Below are positions 1-6,277 of a stretch of DNA of 11,430 bases, piece by piece. A program made the position numbers and the translations under genes. The DNA lies in NCBI GenBank assembly GCA_964584595.1, contig CAZPAM010000079.1, positions 1-11,430 of the forward strand, given 5' to 3'. The stretch comes from Scalindua sp964584595. GTDB taxonomy: Bacteria > Planctomycetota > Brocadiia > Brocadiales > Scalinduaceae. Numbering within the stretch: the stretch's first letter is position 1; every line of letters begins with the position of its first letter. Below the pieces are notes generated by a model. The model did not search any database and had not been told where the DNA came from. It saw only the letters and a program-made list of their open reading frames with translations.

Positions 1-1533
1 GTAAAGGTAATTGGTTTCTGGCAATGGATTGCTGAACTTGACTGGGGCATTGTTGCAGAAATTGATTATAAAGAAGGTTATAAAGAGGTTATAAAACTAC
101 ATAGAAATGTTACTACCATTATGATAATAGTTACAACAGGTATAATCGTGTTCGCCTTTATTATGGGGCAGAGAATGACGGCTCCGATTCTCTATTTGAC
201 AGACGCAACAAGAAGAATGTCGTCAGGAGACCTCACTCAAAATGTAAACATTAATTCCAAAGACGAACTTGGCGAACTTGCAAATTCCTTTAACATGATG
301 GCCAGGACCATAGAAAAAAGAAATGAGGAACTTCAATCGTCTAACATTTTTATGGAATCGATGTTCGATGCCATAATGGACCCCATGACAGTCCTGGACA
401 AAGAGGGAAATATTCTACAGGTTAATAAGGTAGCAATGGATACTTACGGTGAGAATATTGTCGGGGAAAAATGCTACTGTGTTTATAAGGGTAGAGAATC
501 TATTTGTGATAATTGTCCTACAATGAAGTCAATTGAAACTTTACAACCCGCTAATGCTGAACACTATGTAAAGAGGGACAATAAATATGTCTTCATTGCC
601 TCTTATCCTATTCTGAATAAAGAGGGAGAGCTGGAATCCATAATAAAGATTGTCAGAGACATTACTGAACAAAAAAAGCTTGAAAAGGAACTCCAGGATT
701 ATACTGCGAATCTGGAAAAGACTGTTGAGGAAAGAACAAGAGATTTGAAGTTAACAAATGAAGAGGTCAAGCAAAGAAACATCGAGATAGAAAAGGCAAA
801 TGAGGAATTACGCAGTCTTGATAAGATGAAAGATTCAATGATTCGAGATGTAACTCATGAACTGAAATCACCGGTTGCACAAGTTCAAATGGCCATAGGC
901 CTTTGGACTGGTGAGGCAAATAAAGAGAAAATGGATAAAGAGAAGGGGAAAAGATTAAATACTATAATCGATGACAACATACAAAGACTAAAGAAAACTA
1001 TACAAAGCATATTGGATTTATCAGTGTTGGAATCTGGCAGAGTGGCATACCAAAAGGAGAATTTGGATCTGGAAGAATTAATTAATCAAGTAACAGCAGG
1101 ATTAAAATTACTAGCTGAGAAGAAGAACCTGTCATTAACAACAAGAATTCCAGACAAGTTGCCGGAAGTGTTAGGAGACAGGCAGGAGATTACGAGGCTC
1201 ATTTCCAACCTGATAGATAACGCTATCAAATACTCTGAATCCGGTGAAATTGTTGTCTCTGCACTGAGAAGGCCCAAGCAAATAGAAATATCTGTTAAAG
1301 ATCAGGGAATTGGATTAAGCACACCAAAGGGAAGTTACGACAAAGTTTTTGACAGATTCTTCCAGGAAAGGCCAAGTAGTGACGGCTCCGGCGTAGGCCT
1401 TGCCATCTGCAAGAAGATTGTAGAAGCGCATGGCGGTAAAATCTGGGTTGAAAGCGAAGGTAAAGGAAAAGGCACAACCTTTAAGTTTACATTATCTTCG
1501 GACATTAAAGAACAAGAAGGAAAAGTATCCTAA
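1..1533 (+). CDS. Sensor histidine kinase HK1 (sensor–HAMP–PAS–HisKA–HATPase), 5' end cut by window
   Basis: Membrane sensor kinase that should autophosphorylate on His and pass phosphate to a receiver, most likely RR1 just downstream. The frame is open from base 1, so the ATG at 121 is internal. The first ~30 visible residues (WQWIAELDWGIVAEIDYKE) look like the end of an extracytoplasmic Cache-type sensor. Counting from base 1: TM at about 37-55, HAMP about 57-105, PAS about 118-222, coiled coil about 225-280. The H-box RDVTHELKSP has His286. The N-box has Asn407, G1 is DQGIG (434-438), the F-box is FDRFFQ and G2 is GSGVG (about 462-466), so the catalytic core looks complete. The PAS carries Cys158, Cys160, Cys169 and Cys172 (CxC-x8-CxxCP). 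The kinase half closely resembles HK2. The input signal is unknown; the N-terminal part lies outside the window. Confidence 0.93.
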   Translation, partial: VKVIGFWQWIAELDWGIVAEIDYKEGYKEVIKLHRNVTTIMIIVTTGIIVFAFIMGQRMTAPILYLTDATRRMSSGDLTQNVNINSKDELGELANSFNMMARTIEKRNEELQSSNIFMESMFDAIMDPMTVLDKEGNILQVNKVAMDTYGENIVGEKCYCVYKGRESICDNCPTMKSIETLQPANAEHYVKRDNKYVFIASYPILNKEGELESIIKIVRDITEQKKLEKELQDYTANLEKTVEERTRDLKLTNEEVKQRNIEIEKANEELRSLDKMKDSMIRDVTHELKSPVAQVQMAIGLWTGEANKEKMDKEKGKRLNTIIDDNIQRLKKTIQSILDLSVLESGRVAYQKENLDLEELINQVTAGLKLLAEKKNLSLTTRIPDKLPEVLGDRQEITRLISNLIDNAIKYSESGEIVVSALRRPKQIEISVKDQGIGLSTPKGSYDKVFDRFFQERPSSDGSGVGLAICKKIVEAHGGKIWVESEGKGKGTTFKFTLSSDIKEQEGKVS

Positions 1534-1579
1534 TTTTAAGTCTGGCAAAGGCAGGATAAATTCGTACCATCAAATTATC

Positions 1580-1608
1580 TTGAGAAAAGAATGGAACAGT
1601 GTTTTAAT
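1580..1608 (+). promoter_or_regulatory. Candidate sigma70-type promoter ahead of RR1
   Basis: TTGAGA (1580-1585), a 17-nt spacer and TTTAAT (1603-1608) lie inside the 96-nt gap between HK1 and RR1. Both hexamers match consensus at 5 of 6 positions. Transcription would start near 1615, about 20 nt before the ATG at 1636. This could let the receiver be made independently of its kinase. It is found by eye only, and AT-rich DNA yields such matches by chance. Confidence 0.35.
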
Positions 1609-1635
1609 TGACATATTAAATGAGGGCATATGACA

Positions 1636-2007
1636 ATGAACAAAAAGATAATGATTGTAGAAGATGAAAAAGCCTATCACGATTTATATAGAATAATGTT
1701 TGAAGGTAAGGATTATGATATAAATTACGCTTACGATGGTGATGAAGCAATGCAGGCATTGGAACAGAATAAACCTGACTTGATAATTCTGGATATGCTT
1801 CTGGACATGGTAACAGGAGATACTTTTTTCCTGCATATAAAAGGCATGCCGAAGTATGCAGATATCCCTGTAATAATAATCAGCGCCTTCTCTAAAAAAC
1901 AATACAAAAACCTTAAGAAAATAGATCCGAATCTTGTGTACATTGAGAAAACCTATCTGACCAAAGAAAAATTACTTGAAGAAGTAGAGGGTAAGTTGCT
2001 TGAATAG
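1636..2007 (+). CDS. Single-domain response regulator RR1 (receiver only)
   Basis: Stand-alone CheY/Spo0F-like receiver of 123 residues, with no output domain. Acidic pocket Glu9/Asp10, phospho-acceptor Asp53 (LIILD), switch Ser83 and Lys105 are all present. Two positions are unusual. The Pro normally found four residues after the acceptor is Asp57 (DMLLD), and the usual Lys-Pro pair is Lys105-Thr106. The open frame allows an ATG at 1630, but GAGGG (1622-1626) sits only 3 nt from it and 9 nt from the ATG at 1636. RR2 aligns from Met1 with the 1636 start (MNKKIMIVEDE / MGKTIMIVEDE), so 1636 is chosen. It lies between HK1 and HK2 and is the presumed partner of HK1. It may act through protein contact or as a phosphorelay intermediate. 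Confidence 0.93.
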   Translation: MNKKIMIVEDEKAYHDLYRIMFEGKDYDINYAYDGDEAMQALEQNKPDLIILDMLLDMVTGDTFFLHIKGMPKYADIPVIIISAFSKKQYKNLKKIDPNLVYIEKTYLTKEKLLEEVEGKLLE

Positions 2008-2041
2008 GTTTCGGGATTAAAACAATTCTCATTTCTTGATC

Positions 2042-3673
2042 ATGTTTGCGAAAATAAAACTGGCAACAAAACTGTTATGTTTTATCGCACCGATAATGAT
2101 TGTGGTGATGGGTGTGGTATTTACATGGATAATAAAAAAAGAAGAGAAGTTTATCAGGAAAGAAATAACCAGTAAGGCAGAGATTCTTGCACAACAATTG
2201 GAAATTATTCGTCAATACATCGCTGAGAAACAAGATATAATCAACACAGATCCGGAGTCCGGAAACGTGACATTTAAGCACTTAAATCCTGCAAAGGTCG
2301 GTGCTGCAATTTCCAAGAAATTTACTGAGTCTACAAACTTTGTGATGAAGCAAACAAGTTTAGAATACAGAAATCCAGAAAATGCTCCAGATGAATTTGA
2401 GGTAAAAATGTTAAGGCAATTCAAAACCACAAGGGACACAGAACCCACATGGGGAGAGGACGTTGACAAAGAAGGTAACAAAACAATTCGGTACATTCTT
2501 CCTTTATATATAAAGGAAGAATGTCTGCCATGCCACGGAAAACCTTCATATGAAGGTGAGTTAGACATCACCGGATACGAAAAGGAAGGCTACGAAATAG
2601 GTGAATTAAGAGGAGCGATAAGTATTGCCGCACCAGCATCACATCTTGATACGATAATAAAGACCAATTCAGTAATCCTGCTTATCATAGGAATAGTTAC
2701 GACTATTTCGGTAATCTTTCTAACATACCTATTAATCAGAAAATTTATAAGAGTTCCTCTTTCCCACACTGTTGCAGCTACAAACGTAATTGCCGAAGGT
2801 GATTTGACAAGAAGGGTTGATATAAGGTCAGGTGATGAGTTTGGAGAATTGGCAGAGTCTTTTAATACTATGGCACAATCAATAGAAGAAAAAACCAGAG
2901 AACTTAAAGAAACCACTCATAATCTTGAAATAGCCAATGAGGAACTCCGTGGTTTGGACAAAGTGAAAGATAATATAATAAGAGATGTTTCTCATGAATT
3001 AAAATCTCCGCTTGCCCAATTAAGACTGGCCCTGGAATTATGGGGTGAGGGTATAAAAGATGGTAAAAAAGATAAGGACAAAGAGGAACTTTTTGACGGA
3101 ATCATAAAAGATAATATAAAAAGACTTAACAAAACCATAGAAAGCATCCTTGAATTAACTTCTCTGGAGTTTGGCAGGGATGATTATGATAAAGAGTCTA
3201 TTCAATTAAGAGATTTAGTTATCCGGGTAATCAAGAGTTCAACTCTGCTGGCAAGAGAGAAAGGCTTAACTATAAAGAGTGTATTACCTGAGAAACTACC
3301 AAATGTTACTGTAGACAAACAGGGAATTACTCGAGTAGTAACAAACTTAGTAGATAATGCTATTAAGTATACTGATAAAGGCGAGATACTGGTTTCACTT
3401 CAGCAAAAAAATTCCGGATTAGAATTCTTAGTAAAAGATTCTGGCATCGGTATTAATATTCCCCAGGAACATCATCATAAGCTCTTTGATAGATTCTATC
3501 AGGAAAATGTGGCGACACCTGGTACCGGTATCGGCCTTTCTATATGCAAGACTATTTTAGAAGCTCACGGTGGAAAGATATGGGTGGAAAGTGAAGGTAA
3601 AGATAAGGGATCTACCTTTAAGTTTATATTACCAATAATAAATGAGAAAGAATCTTTGGTAACAGATTCATAA
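2042..3673 (+). CDS. Haem-binding sensor histidine kinase HK2 (DUF3365/Tll0287-like sensor–HAMP–HisKA–HATPase)
   Basis: Membrane histidine kinase of 543 residues. TM1 is at about 10-31 and TM2 at about 211-234, with a roughly 175-residue periplasmic domain between them. That domain ends in a c-type haem motif, CLPCH (161-165), followed by GKP. A sensor domain with one CxxCH near its C-terminal end, ahead of a HAMP, is the arrangement of the DUF3365/Tll0287-like family; that family name is by recognition, not search. HAMP is at about 236-288, then a short coiled coil. The H-box RDVSHELKSP has His318, the N-box Asn439, G1 DSGIG (from Asp466), the F-box FDRFYQ and G2 GTGIG (494-498), so it should be active. 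ATG 2042 is preferred over an in-frame TTG at 2036; neither has a clear Shine-Dalgarno. The gene begins 34 nt after RR1 and is followed 23 nt later by RR2, its likely partner. A redox or ligand-binding haem sensor is inferred. Confidence 0.93.
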   Translation: MFAKIKLATKLLCFIAPIMIVVMGVVFTWIIKKEEKFIRKEITSKAEILAQQLEIIRQYIAEKQDIINTDPESGNVTFKHLNPAKVGAAISKKFTESTNFVMKQTSLEYRNPENAPDEFEVKMLRQFKTTRDTEPTWGEDVDKEGNKTIRYILPLYIKEECLPCHGKPSYEGELDITGYEKEGYEIGELRGAISIAAPASHLDTIIKTNSVILLIIGIVTTISVIFLTYLLIRKFIRVPLSHTVAATNVIAEGDLTRRVDIRSGDEFGELAESFNTMAQSIEEKTRELKETTHNLEIANEELRGLDKVKDNIIRDVSHELKSPLAQLRLALELWGEGIKDGKKDKDKEELFDGIIKDNIKRLNKTIESILELTSLEFGRDDYDKESIQLRDLVIRVIKSSTLLAREKGLTIKSVLPEKLPNVTVDKQGITRVVTNLVDNAIKYTDKGEILVSLQQKNSGLEFLVKDSGIGINIPQEHHHKLFDRFYQENVATPGTGIGLSICKTILEAHGGKIWVESEGKDKGSTFKFILPIINEKESLVTDS

Positions 3674-3680
3674 ATTAATG

Positions 3681-3687
3681 AAAGGAG
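3681..3687 (+). promoter_or_regulatory. Shine-Dalgarno of RR2
   Basis: AAAGGAG lies 9 nt before the ATG at 3697, an ideal spacing that fixes the RR2 start. The motif falls in the 23-nt gap after HK2, so RR2 is probably translated efficiently from the HK2 transcript. Confidence 0.7.
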
Positions 3688-3696
3688 ACTTAGAAA

Positions 3697-4062
3697 ATGG
3701 GCAAGACTATAATGATAGTCGAAGATGAACAGGCGTTTCATGACCTTTATACTATGATGCTGGAAGATACAGATTATGAGATAATTCGTGCGTATGATGG
3801 AGATGAGGCTTTAGCAAAATTAGAGGAAAAGAAACCGGATTTGATTATTCTCGATATACTGTTAGATCTGGTAACCGGAGATACATTCTTTCTATACATA
3901 AAAGGCATGCCCGAATATGCTGACATTCCGGTTATTGTATGTAGCAGCTTTTCAGAAAAGGCATATAAGAATCTGAAGGAAATGGATCCAAAACTTGTAT
4001 TTCTTGAGAAGCCTTTTACAAAAGAACAAATGATTGAGGAGATTCAGGCTAAGATAGGGTAA
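3697..4062 (+). CDS. Single-domain response regulator RR2 (receiver only)
   Basis: Receiver-only protein of 121 residues, a close paralogue of RR1 with well over half of positions identical by eye, including the run GDTFF and the IKGMP segment. Glu9/Asp10, phospho-acceptor Asp53, Ser83 and Lys105-Pro106 are present. Unlike RR1 it keeps the canonical Lys-Pro pair. It shares the unusual Asp57 where most receivers have Pro. It has no DNA-binding or enzymatic output domain. It is the last gene of the four-gene signalling run and lies 23 nt after HK2, so it is probably phosphorylated by HK2. Because the two kinases and two receivers are so alike, cross-talk between the pairs is possible. The downstream target cannot be read from the sequence. 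Confidence 0.95.
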   Translation: MGKTIMIVEDEQAFHDLYTMMLEDTDYEIIRAYDGDEALAKLEEKKPDLIILDILLDLVTGDTFFLYIKGMPEYADIPVIVCSSFSEKAYKNLKEMDPKLVFLEKPFTKEQMIEEIQAKIG

Positions 4063-4113
4063 AGAAAAGTTGGTAGAGTCTAAGGTTAGTAAGCGGATAC
4101 AGTTTGAACCGAT

Positions 4114-4133
4114 TAAACAGTTTAAGCTGTTTA
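4114..4133. terminator. Weak hairpin between convergent RR2 and MOSC genes
   Basis: TAAACAG, a 6-nt loop and CTGTTTA form a perfect 7-bp inverted repeat in the 119-nt convergent gap. A short T-run (ATTTTTAG) follows on the + side from 4140. It could serve as a bidirectional terminator, but the stem is AT-rich and the T-run begins about 8 nt after it, so it would be weak. Confidence 0.3.
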
Positions 4134-4181
4134 GACCATTATTTTTAGAGGCTTTGATAGCGGCTATGCTACTCTGTGGTA

Positions 4182-4700
4182 TTATGCCTTGTTAGAAAGT
4201 TTTATGAGATAACTGATAACTTTGAAGCAAAAGCTGGATAGTTTTGCAGAATATGTGCAATCTGAATCTTCTACCGTTATTTTGTTACCAACACGAAGTT
4301 CCCCACCTTTAATGATCCTGCAGCGGATCCCACCCCTGTCATTCATTGCGCCCTTTGCTCCGGGACCAATCCTCTTTTCCATATTATTGCATGGGTTACA
4401 TTTATCTTCTACTCGAACAAGGACATTTCCCATACGTAAATTTTGGCCAATTAAATCATTCAGCATAATACCGCCTACCATGATCTGCCGCCTGCTTGCA
4501 CCTGCAGGTATATCATAACCAAGTTCACGTGATACTGTGTCCATAATTTCAGCTTCCACTAAAGTGATTTGTCCAATTTGGTATTTTCCTGATCGGTAAT
4601 CACCTTCAATCCCAAAATTTGTTCGCACCATAACCTGGTTACAAGATTCGGTGGGATCATTTTGCTTCCGTACAATATGAATAGAAATAATTTCAGCCAT
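4182..4700 (-). CDS. MOSC domain-containing protein
   Basis: Small soluble protein of 172 residues. MOSC domains occur in molybdenum-cofactor sulfurases and in YiiM/YuaD-type proteins, and are thought to bind sulfur or Moco through a conserved cysteine. Visible hallmarks are FGIEGDY (29-35), the segment SRRQIMVGGIMLNDLIG (69-85) and the CNPC pair (Cys101, Cys104) in VEDKCNPCNNME. The domain ends at about residue 145. A tail of ~27 residues follows with no recognisable motif. The start at 4700 puts Met directly before a beta-strand typical of the domain; only a poor Shine-Dalgarno (TGGAA) precedes it. It is the last gene of the leftward run, 121 nt after the crotonase gene, and its co-transcription with that gene is uncertain. 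The exact substrate is unknown. Confidence 0.85.
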   Translation of the reverse strand: MAEIISIHIVRKQNDPTESCNQVMVRTNFGIEGDYRSGKYQIGQITLVEAEIMDTVSRELGYDIPAGASRRQIMVGGIMLNDLIGQNLRMGNVLVRVEDKCNPCNNMEKRIGPGAKGAMNDRGGIRCRIIKGGELRVGNKITVEDSDCTYSAKLSSFCFKVISYLIKLSNKA

Positions 4701-4821
4701 TTTTACTTTATTCCAGTTTTTATTCTTTAACGATTGCTTTTATCATGAAACAAAACTACGCAAACGAAGAGTACTCGAAAATATGAATGTCCAAAAAAAT
4801 TATTATTTGGCTTCTCCTGGT

Positions 4822-5586
4822 CTATATTTTTCTCTTTTTAAGAAACTCAGAAATCCTTTCTCTCCAATCTTCAGTTCCATATATTTTATCAAAAACACTG
4901 CTTTCTGCTTTTAATCCTTTTTCAAAGTCTTTTATACAATCCTGCATAGTCATTCTTAAGGCAGATGAGACTGCTATAAGCCCTTTTTCAGCAATAGTTT
5001 CTGCCATCGCTTTTGTCTCCGGGATAAGCTTATTTCCCGGTACGACATGATTTACCAGGCCAAATTCCTTGACATCTTTTGCAAGTACCTTTTCACCTGT
5101 TAGTACCATCTCAATTGCCTTTCCTCTACCAACTAATCCTTTAAGTAACCTTATTCCTCCAAATCCGGGTAAGATCCCAAAGGTAATTTCCGGAAGGCCC
5201 AATCTGGCGTTAACTGTTGCAACTCTAATATGACAAGCCATTGCCAGTTCCAACCCACCACCAAGGCAGACATTATTAATTGCGGCTATCAAAGGCTTCT
5301 GTAAATTCAGCATCTTATTTACAAGCCCTCTGCCGCGCAGGCGGAATTCCTGTGAGTCCTCAGTGGACTTAATCTCTGCAATCTCATTTATGTCAACTCC
5401 TGTACAAAAAAATCTCCCCTTCCCTGTTATTATTATTACTTTTACATCCTTTCTTTCTGCCAACAGGTCAAGTGTATTACTTAGCTCGTTAATTACTTTA
5501 GATGAGAGTTCATTTGCAGGTGGATTATTGATTTGCAGGATTGCAATATTATTTTCTATGTCACAGGTAATATAATGTGCTTTCAT
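4822..5586 (-). CDS. Enoyl-CoA hydratase/isomerase (crotonase) family protein
   Basis: Crotonase-fold acyl-CoA enzyme of 254 residues, the usual size for a monofunctional member acting as a cytosolic hexamer or trimer. The oxyanion-hole segments are CTGVDI (61-66) and LGGGLEL (108-114). Glu113 and Glu133 (in GLPEITFG) stand 20 residues apart, the same spacing as the two catalytic glutamates of rat mitochondrial enoyl-CoA hydratase (Glu144/Glu164). This favours hydratase or isomerase chemistry over a dehalogenase or hydrolase. The acyl substrate cannot be read from the sequence, and no other beta-oxidation gene is in the window. The start codon lies 14 nt after the dodecin stop, so the two are probably co-transcribed. 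No clear Shine-Dalgarno precedes it, and translational coupling to dodecin is possible. Confidence 0.9.
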   Translation of the reverse strand: MKAHYITCDIENNIAILQINNPPANELSSKVINELSNTLDLLAERKDVKVIIITGKGRFFCTGVDINEIAEIKSTEDSQEFRLRGRGLVNKMLNLQKPLIAAINNVCLGGGLELAMACHIRVATVNARLGLPEITFGILPGFGGIRLLKGLVGRGKAIEMVLTGEKVLAKDVKEFGLVNHVVPGNKLIPETKAMAETIAEKGLIAVSSALRMTMQDCIKDFEKGLKAESSVFDKIYGTEDWRERISEFLKKRKI

Positions 5587-5600
5587 TCTTGATTTGTGTT

Positions 5601-5804
5601 CTAACCCTCTAAAACAAAAGTCACGTCTATTGTTACTCGATACTCGGTAATCTTTCCGTCAACAATCTTTGCCTTTTGACTTACCACTTCCAACCCTGTT
5701 AAACCCCTGAGAGTTTTGTTCGCCCTGCCAATTGCCTCTTGAACTGCATCCTGCCAGCTTGTCGATGATGAAGCCGTTAACCTGGTTACCCTTGCTACTG
5801 CCAT
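5601..5804 (-). CDS. Dodecin family protein
   Basis: Small protein of 67 residues. Dodecins form 12-subunit hollow shells that bind flavin or flavin precursors and act as a buffer or store. Family features are ARVTRLTASS at the start, SWQDAVQEAI, RANKTLR, the GKITEYRV turn and the terminal VTFVLE strand. The open frame extends to a GTG at 5813, but that codon lies inside the Shine-Dalgarno. The ATG at 5804 sits 8 nt after GGAGG and gives the family's normal length, so it is chosen. In alignment by eye the position of the flavin-stacking Trp36 of Halobacterium dodecin is Gly here (LTGLEVVSQ), and the only Trp is Trp17. It is the first gene of the leftward run, ahead of the crotonase. Confidence 0.93.
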   Translation of the reverse strand: MAVARVTRLTASSSTSWQDAVQEAIGRANKTLRGLTGLEVVSQKAKIVDGKITEYRVTIDVTFVLEG

Positions 5805-5808
5805 TAGA

Positions 5809-5820
5809 ATCACCTCCTTT
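5809..5820 (-). promoter_or_regulatory. Full-length Shine-Dalgarno of dodecin
   Basis: Read leftward, AAAGGAGGTGAT is complementary over 12 nt to the typical 3' end of bacterial 16S rRNA. The GGAGG core ends 8 nt before the ATG at 5804. It fixes that start codon and rules out the GTG at 5813, which overlaps the motif. It implies strong translation of dodecin. Confidence 0.85.
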
Positions 5821-5851
5821 TAAATGATTTAGAATATTATTTCAAGATAGT

Positions 5852-5857
5852 ATTATA
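5852..5857 (-). promoter_or_regulatory. Candidate -10 element for the dodecin operon
   Basis: A perfect TATAAT on the - strand lies about 50 nt before the dodecin ATG and would give a leader of about 40 nt. At 17-18 nt further upstream only a poor -35 match is seen (CTTCAA/TCTTCA). It shares the 171-nt divergent gap with the ferredoxin promoter. Confidence 0.4.
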
Positions 5858-5904
5858 TCGTGCAATGCATAATTTTGAAGAATTATCTTTTTTTATATTT
5901 ACAG

Positions 5905-5933
5905 TTGATTCATAGGCAAGGATTTTCTAGAAT
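5905..5933 (+). promoter_or_regulatory. Candidate sigma70-type promoter of the ferredoxin gene
   Basis: TTGATT (5905-5910), a 17-nt spacer and TAGAAT (5928-5933) match consensus at 4/6 and 5/6. Transcription would begin near 5940, about 36 nt before the ferredoxin ATG. It points away from the dodecin -10 about 50 nt away. Confidence 0.42.
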
Positions 5934-5975
5934 CATATAAAGTTATATTTTAATAAAAAGCCTCAATATATAAAG

Positions 5976-6179
5976 ATGGGTAAAATCACAATTAACGAAG
6001 ATAGATGTAAAGGCTGTGAACTTTGTATCGATGTATGCCCTTACGGGCTTTTAAAGATGTCCGCAGAAGTAAATCATTTTGGCTATCATACCGCACAATT
6101 TATAAATGGCGACAAATGTACTGCATGTAAATACTGCGGTATGATGTGTCCGGACTTTGCTATTGATGTCTACAAATAA
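5976..6179 (+). CDS. Small 2x[4Fe-4S] ferredoxin, KorD-like
   Basis: Electron carrier of 67 residues with two complete CxxCxxCxxxCP clusters: Cys11/14/17/21 and Cys48/51/54/58. Each should ligate one [4Fe-4S] centre. The overall pattern (CKGCELC near the N-terminus, then NHFGYH, then a second cluster ending in CPDFAIDVYK) resembles the delta subunit of 2-oxoglutarate/2-ketoisovalerate:ferredoxin oxidoreductases (KorD/VorD). No alpha, beta or gamma subunit gene follows; the next gene is hslV after 98 nt. It is therefore either a free ferredoxin or a delta subunit separated from its partners. The ATG at 5976 is the natural start, but no clear Shine-Dalgarno precedes it. Confidence 0.9.
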   Translation: MGKITINEDRCKGCELCIDVCPYGLLKMSAEVNHFGYHTAQFINGDKCTACKYCGMMCPDFAIDVYK

Positions 6180-6220
6180 CATGGCCCCAGACAATCCCTT
6201 TAAAATAGCACATTAACACT

Positions 6221-6249
6221 TTGGAAATTATGAGCACACTTTTTATCAG
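6221..6249 (+). promoter_or_regulatory. Candidate promoter of hslVU
   Basis: TTGGAA (6221-6226), a 17-nt spacer and TATCAG (6244-6249) lie in the 98-nt gap after the ferredoxin gene; each hexamer matches consensus at 4/6. The start point would be near 6256, about 22 nt before the hslV ATG. No heat-shock CIRCE-type inverted repeat is visible. The match is weak, and read-through from the ferredoxin promoter is equally possible. Confidence 0.27.
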
Positions 6250-6277
6250 ATAGTTATTATTGTTTCAGGTAATCCAC

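Noticed and set aside
121..123. ATG as the start of HK1
   Set aside because: The frame is open back to base 1 and those residues resemble the end of an extracytoplasmic sensor leading into the TM segment, so the gene begins outside the window.
1608..1613. Perfect TTGACA -35 hexamer before RR1
   Set aside because: At 16-18 nt downstream there is no -10-like hexamer; that position falls inside the RR1 start. The TTGAGA/TTTAAT pair slightly upstream fits better.
4208..4221. Tandem 7-mer GATAACT x2 near the end of the MOSC gene
   Set aside because: Only two copies, inside the coding sequence; too short to be called a repeat element or attachment site.
4701..4821. Promoter for the MOSC gene in the gap after the crotonase
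   Set aside because: The best - strand pairing (TTGTTT, 17 nt, TTAAAG) matches the -10 at only 3 of 6 positions; not strong enough to list as a feature.
5811..5813. GTG as the dodecin start
   Set aside because: It overlaps the Shine-Dalgarno itself; the ATG at 5804 has ideal spacing and gives normal dodecin length.
5809..5820. A + strand run identical to the 3' end of 16S rRNA (ATCACCTCCTTT)
   Set aside because: No other 16S sequence surrounds it. On the - strand it is the Shine-Dalgarno of dodecin at correct spacing, which explains it fully.
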